A stretch of DNA of 28,583 nucleotides, from IMG/VR virus record IMGVR_UViG_3300028925_010946, positions 1-28,583 of that record; one strand, given 5' to 3'. The stretch is from a virus. The notes beneath the pieces were generated by a model that was not told the DNA's origin, made no database searches, and saw nothing but the letters and a program-made list of their open reading frames with translations. The position numbers were made by a program, and so were the translations under genes. This document shows positions 25,244-28,583 of this stretch, in pieces; within the stretch, counting starts at the first letter, position 1, and every line of letters starts with the position of its first letter.

Positions 25244-27253
25244 TTAATTATTCATATTGTTAGATTGCCACTTATTTATATTTTTTTGAGCTACCATTGA
25301 TATTTCTTTATCACTCATCTTTGAATTAAATTGATCTGTTGCATGATCATAAATACCAGCCCCTTTATTAACTCTAAATGGTAGTTTACCACCAGCTGCG
25401 TATATATTACCATCACTATCTACTGGCATAGGATTATTGTTATGTGTTTCTGGTCCTGGAGTTACTTGTTTATCCCCCATTGCTCTTCTAATAGGGGCAG
25501 CAGCGGCGGCATAATTACCATTAGCCAAAGCTTCTTCCACTTGTGCTTGTTCGTTTACAATTAATTCGTTTCCTGTAAATTCAGCTACTACATTCATTTT
25601 ACCTCCATCAGCATACTTATATTTCATTCCTTGTGCAGCGTAATCAATCTCTTCTTCTACATTAGGTGCTATATAAGGGTTTTCTTTATCTGATACCCAA
25701 TTACCAGATTTATATGCTTGCTTATCTTTATCTCCTTTTAGTTTAACATTAGCATTAAACTTAATACCAGATGTAGGCACTGCACCTTCTTTCGTTCTTA
25801 CGTTAGCTTCTCTTTTAGTTGGATCCATAGCCTCTCCTGGATTAACTTGAACTTGACCATCATCTCCGCCATCGAACATACCAGCTATTCCTTGTAGTAC
25901 GTCTATCCCAGCTCCTAGTATAGGTTTCGCTAATGGTATTAATACATCGTGTCCTAATGCTTTAACACCATCCAGAGTTCCATCTATTAAATTACCAGCT
26001 GCATCTAAAGCTCCTCCGAGTACGGGATCTATAACATTATCAGTTAAAGCTCCTCCTACAGCACTAACACCATCACCTATTGCGCCTATAGGATCTCCTA
26101 AAGCATCATTTCCACCACTAATACCATCTAATATACCTCCTCCTACAGTTGAAACAACATTACCAATACCACTTAAAAAACTATTAAACAAGTTTCCATA
26201 TTCTCTTAATCCAGTGTAAGGGTTAATGGTACCACTACCTCCCATTGCTTTTAACATTTCAGCTTCTTGCGGGTTTATATGAGCAAGCATAGTATCTCCT
26301 CTTCTTCCTAGATTTTGAACCTTCTTCATTTCTTTTGGAGAAAGTTTACCTCCTTCATTATATTGATATCTATTACTATAATTTCCTCCGTATTGATTAT
26401 CATATCTAGAAGCATCTTGACTATGTTGATAGCTTCCTGCTTGAGCTAACATATCATCTCTATTTTCTTGCAGCTTATCTGAACGCTCCGTATATAGTCT
26501 AGTATCTTCTTCTCCTATTTCTCTGGCTACTTTTTGATTTAATTTTTTTACCTTCTTTTTCTTACTCTTATTCCTAAGGTAAGAGAATGCTGCTACAGCT
26601 AACATTACGTATGGATTTACTCCCATTGCGGCAGGAACAGCTGCGGAACCTGCAACTGCTGGAATAGCTGCAGAGGTTGCTGTTGCTGCAACTGCTGGAA
26701 CGGCTGCAACTGCTGGAATGGCTGCGGTACTTCCTAAAGAAAGTGCAGTCCCTCCTGAAAGAGCACTAGTTGCTGGTAATAGTTTAGATGCTTGATGAGC
26801 TAACATCATATTTGATGTAGTATTACCCATTGCTTCTCCACGTGTATATGTGTATGGATTATTATCTGTTCCAAACACTCCTCTTACAGCCATAGCGGGC
26901 CCAAGATTAAAATTAGATGCAGCAGTGGCTCCAAAAGCATCTCCTATATAAGGACTTGCCATATTCCCCATTTTATATCCTTGCATTCCTGCAGCTCCTC
27001 TTACTAAGGTTTTATCAAAATTAGTCATACCAGAGTTCATATCATTATACATAACTCTATCATCATATATATCTGGTTGTCCGTTAGCAAAGCCTCTGTA
27101 ATTACTCGTAGTATACGCTCCAGAAGACCAAGGATTAGTTCCTTGAGAAGCATAACTATTTATATTATTACCTTTATTACCAAAGCTTGACATGGTTTTA
27201 TTAAGAGCACCACCATGCATATCTACCGCTTTTATAACATCTGAATATGACAT
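25244..27253 (-). CDS. Gly/Ala-rich virion protein, probable ejection-conduit component
   Basis: The 669-aa product has an Asn/Tyr/Gly-rich N-terminus (residues 1-130). An Ala/Val/Pro-rich low-complexity hydrophobic tract follows (about 168-221) and then a very basic patch (NKSKKKKVKKLNQK, about 228-241). At about 318-340 lies GDTMLAHINPQEAEML, a segment I associate with virion proteins of marine Bacteroidota phages. Residues about 365-470 are Gly-rich and amphipathic (GGALTDNVIDPVLGG) and could associate with membranes. Near the C-terminus, EFTGNELIVNEQ precedes Ala-rich and Pro/Asn-rich segments. It starts the ejection gene group and has its own A-rich leader at 27257-27269. No catalytic motif was found. 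The conduit role is inferred from composition and neighbours. Confidence 0.9.
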   Translation of the reverse strand: MSYSDVIKAVDMHGGALNKTMSSFGNKGNNINSYASQGTNPWSSGAYTTSNYRGFANGQPDIYDDRVMYNDMNSGMTNFDKTLVRGAAGMQGYKMGNMASPYIGDAFGATAASNFNLGPAMAVRGVFGTDNNPYTYTRGEAMGNTTSNMMLAHQASKLLPATSALSGGTALSLGSTAAIPAVAAVPAVAATATSAAIPAVAGSAAVPAAMGVNPYVMLAVAAFSYLRNKSKKKKVKKLNQKVAREIGEEDTRLYTERSDKLQENRDDMLAQAGSYQHSQDASRYDNQYGGNYSNRYQYNEGGKLSPKEMKKVQNLGRRGDTMLAHINPQEAEMLKAMGGSGTINPYTGLREYGNLFNSFLSGIGNVVSTVGGGILDGISGGNDALGDPIGAIGDGVSAVGGALTDNVIDPVLGGALDAAGNLIDGTLDGVKALGHDVLIPLAKPILGAGIDVLQGIAGMFDGGDDGQVQVNPGEAMDPTKREANVRTKEGAVPTSGIKFNANVKLKGDKDKQAYKSGNWVSDKENPYIAPNVEEEIDYAAQGMKYKYADGGKMNVVAEFTGNELIVNEQAQVEEALANGNYAAAAAPIRRAMGDKQVTPGPETHNNNPMPVDSDGNIYAAGGKLPFRVNKGAGIYDHATDQFNSKMSDKEISMVAQKNINKWQSNNMNN
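26586..26725 (-). repeat. Ala/Val/Pro low-complexity coding tract
   Basis: Degenerate copies of GCTGCAACTGCTGGAA and GCTGGAATAGCTGC (plus-strand reading) encode repeated AAIPAVA, AAVPAVA and SAAIPAVAG segments. The tract is hydrophobic but Pro-interrupted, more like an amphipathic or fusion-type segment than a classical transmembrane helix. Confidence 0.7.
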
Positions 27254-27256
27254 AAC

Positions 27257-27269
27257 TTTTTATTTTTTA
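27257..27269 (-). promoter_or_regulatory. A-rich translation leader, copy 2 (TAAAAAATAAAAA)
   Basis: The minus strand reads TAAAAAATAAAAA three bases before the ATG at 27253. Its first three bases are the stop codon of the upstream gene. It is identical to the leader at 4418-4430. Both stand before genes that are not stop-start coupled, consistent with SD-independent Bacteroidota-type initiation. Confidence 0.55.
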
Positions 27270-28583
27270 GTATATTTTACGATACTTTGCGAGTATTGCA
27301 AAGATATTAAATTTATCTGTAGTTTGAGCACTATATTTTATTTTTGACCACGTACCTCTAGATCTACGAACGCTCTTCTCAGTTCTTAATGGTATTTTCA
27401 ATACACCGTCACTATATTTAGATGCTTTTAAGCCACCCATTTCTATCCAATCAATTTCAAATACTGAGGTGTCTTCTGCAAGATCTATTCTAATTTGATC
27501 TATTCTAGAGTTATCCCATTCAGAAGTTCCACTCATATCCCACTCTACAATTACAAACTCAGTATCTATATTACTAGGCTGTACTGCTAAACCCTTTCTA
27601 GCGCTTGATTCGCCAAAAGGATTATAACTAGAAGATCCTGCAAATTGATCTTTAGGATCATATCCGCTCCAAAATAATTTACCTCCCCATCCTGATCCCG
27701 AAGTCCTTTTTACTCTCATTCTAATAAGGTTATTAAACATTCCTTGATGACCATGAAGTTGCTTGGGTAATCCTGTTTCAGCACCTGCATTAAACATATC
27801 CCTACCTGCAGGACTTCTAAAGCGACCATCACCATTATATGTTGTGGTTATAGTTGAATCGCCTACATTTATCATACTAGCTGTTGTTGGGTATGAGGAC
27901 CCATCATAGAAGAACCAACCGTCCATTCCATCATTAAAGTCCCACCTTCTATTAATAACTAATTCTTCTTCATCATCAAAAATAGTATAACCATCATGTG
28001 TATCAGAATAAATAGAAAGAGCATCGTGTGTTGTGTCAGTCGTGTACTTTACACTACTAAAAGGAACGTCTGAAGGAGTCATTACTATCTGAGCATTATC
28101 AAATACCTTACTTGAAGCAGCTTCACTGTTAATCACTTTTACAATATAGCTTTCATCTGCAAGATCATTTTGTCCAGGCCTCCAATTAACAAGTCCAGTA
28201 TAATTAGTAAGGTCCACAGGGGACTGCACGTTAGCATCCATTTTTACAAAGTCATCTTTCTTTCCAAAGAAATGAGTTTTCTTTTTCTTCTCGTGTGTAC
28301 CCCATAACCATAATTTTAATGGATTAGATCTGTATAGTTTGTATGAGCTTGAATTACTAGATCCAAATGTACTGTAAGGACGGTGAATGTAGTCAGGATT
28401 TATTATTGTTTTTAAGCCTATCTCATTTTCTGGGCAAACTATAAATGATCCTTGACCTCCAGTTAGCCATTGAGGAGGCGCTACGCTATACTTAGATGTA
28501 AATGCATTAATACCTTCATTATATACTAAAGTTTGACTCTCTTGTATTGGCTGCCCATCTACTGAGCTACCCATTGAATGTAA
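27267..28583 (-). CDS. C-terminal part of a large virion/tail protein (5' end beyond window)
   Basis: The first in-frame Met is at 28574, but the frame stays open to the window edge (codons for Leu, His and Ser precede it). I therefore treat the gene as 5'-truncated. The 435 residues from that Met contain LVYNEGINAFTSKYS, a phrase like the NE..NAFTSFYS pattern found late in tail-tube/stabilisation-type proteins of crAss-like and related phages. The rest is beta-rich: RRWDFNDGMDGWFFYDGSS (about residue 210), GRFRSPAGRD and FVIVEWDMSG ... FEIDWIEMGG, which together resemble a jelly-roll carbohydrate-binding module at about 205-385. The C-terminus is basic. It is immediately upstream of the ejection genes, separated by a 13-bp gap. 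Candidate role: tail or ring protein with a terminal glycan-binding module. Family assignment is tentative. Confidence 0.85.
   Translation of the reverse strand, partial: LHSMGSSVDGQPIQESQTLVYNEGINAFTSKYSVAPPQWLTGGQGSFIVCPENEIGLKTIINPDYIHRPYSTFGSSNSSSYKLYRSNPLKLWLWGTHEKKKKTHFFGKKDDFVKMDANVQSPVDLTNYTGLVNWRPGQNDLADESYIVKVINSEAASSKVFDNAQIVMTPSDVPFSSVKYTTDTTHDALSIYSDTHDGYTIFDDEEELVINRRWDFNDGMDGWFFYDGSSYPTTASMINVGDSTITTTYNGDGRFRSPAGRDMFNAGAETGLPKQLHGHQGMFNNLIRMRVKRTSGSGWGGKLFWSGYDPKDQFAGSSSYNPFGESSARKGLAVQPSNIDTEFVIVEWDMSGTSEWDNSRIDQIRIDLAEDTSVFEIDWIEMGGLKASKYSDGVLKIPLRTEKSVRRSRGTWSKIKYSAQTTDKFNIFAILAKYRKIY

Noticed and set aside
1-28583. tRNA, integrase, transposase or attachment sites
   Set aside because: I saw no cloverleaf-like segment, recombinase motif or terminal inverted repeats; the window is almost completely filled by structural-type genes.

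Overview
The window is a gene-dense, AT-rich stretch in which every supported gene lies on the minus strand. It reads as the late structural, DNA-ejection and adsorption region of a tailed phage infecting a Bacteroidota (probably marine flavobacterial) host. Three things point to that host. One gene encodes a secreted protein with GC(M/T)D-type Cys repeats and a C-terminus like a type IX secretion (T9SS) sorting signal. The only real intergenic gap carries a perfect Bacteroidota -7 box (TAnnTTTG). Translation starts either overlap the previous stop (TAATG) or follow A-rich leaders, mostly without Shine-Dalgarno sequences. All twelve visible stop codons are TAA. No terminase, portal, major capsid, replication, integrase or tRNA gene is seen, so this is one segment of a larger genome.

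Layout in transcription order (right to left). (1) 28583-27267: C-terminal part of a virion protein that runs off the right edge. (2) 27253-9468: an ejection module of four genes. These are a Gly/Ala-rich virion protein (669 aa), a virion protein with an N-terminal pesticin/T4-type lysozyme (724 aa), a Gln-rich internal protein (674 aa) and a 3856-aa giant. The giant carries a zincin motif (HEVGH, residues 1115-1119) and a DLDGD motif (residues 2393-2397). The DLDGD context matches the catalytic loop of two-barrel (beta-prime/QDE-1/crAss-like) RNA polymerases. (3) 9467-9406: the only gap above 60 bp, with a promoter candidate. (4) 9405-3857: four structural or adhesion genes, including two adhesins built from LamG and jelly-roll carbohydrate-binding modules. 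(5) 3854-1: four small to medium genes whose products are all predicted to be exported or membrane-anchored: a single-TM coiled-coil protein, a thioredoxin-fold protein lacking CxxC, the T9SS-like Cys-repeat protein and a truncated probable outer-membrane beta-barrel.

Proposed working model (inference): LamG/CBM fibres bind host surface glycans; the lysozyme-bearing ejection protein opens the peptidoglycan; Gly/Ala-rich proteins help form the conduit; and the giant enters with the DNA to transcribe early genes, possibly cut from its precursor by its own protease domain. The left-hand cluster looks like an envelope-modification or accessory set. The most noteworthy items are the single-chain RNAP-plus-zincin giant and the phage-borne T9SS-like surface protein with its exported or membrane-associated neighbours.
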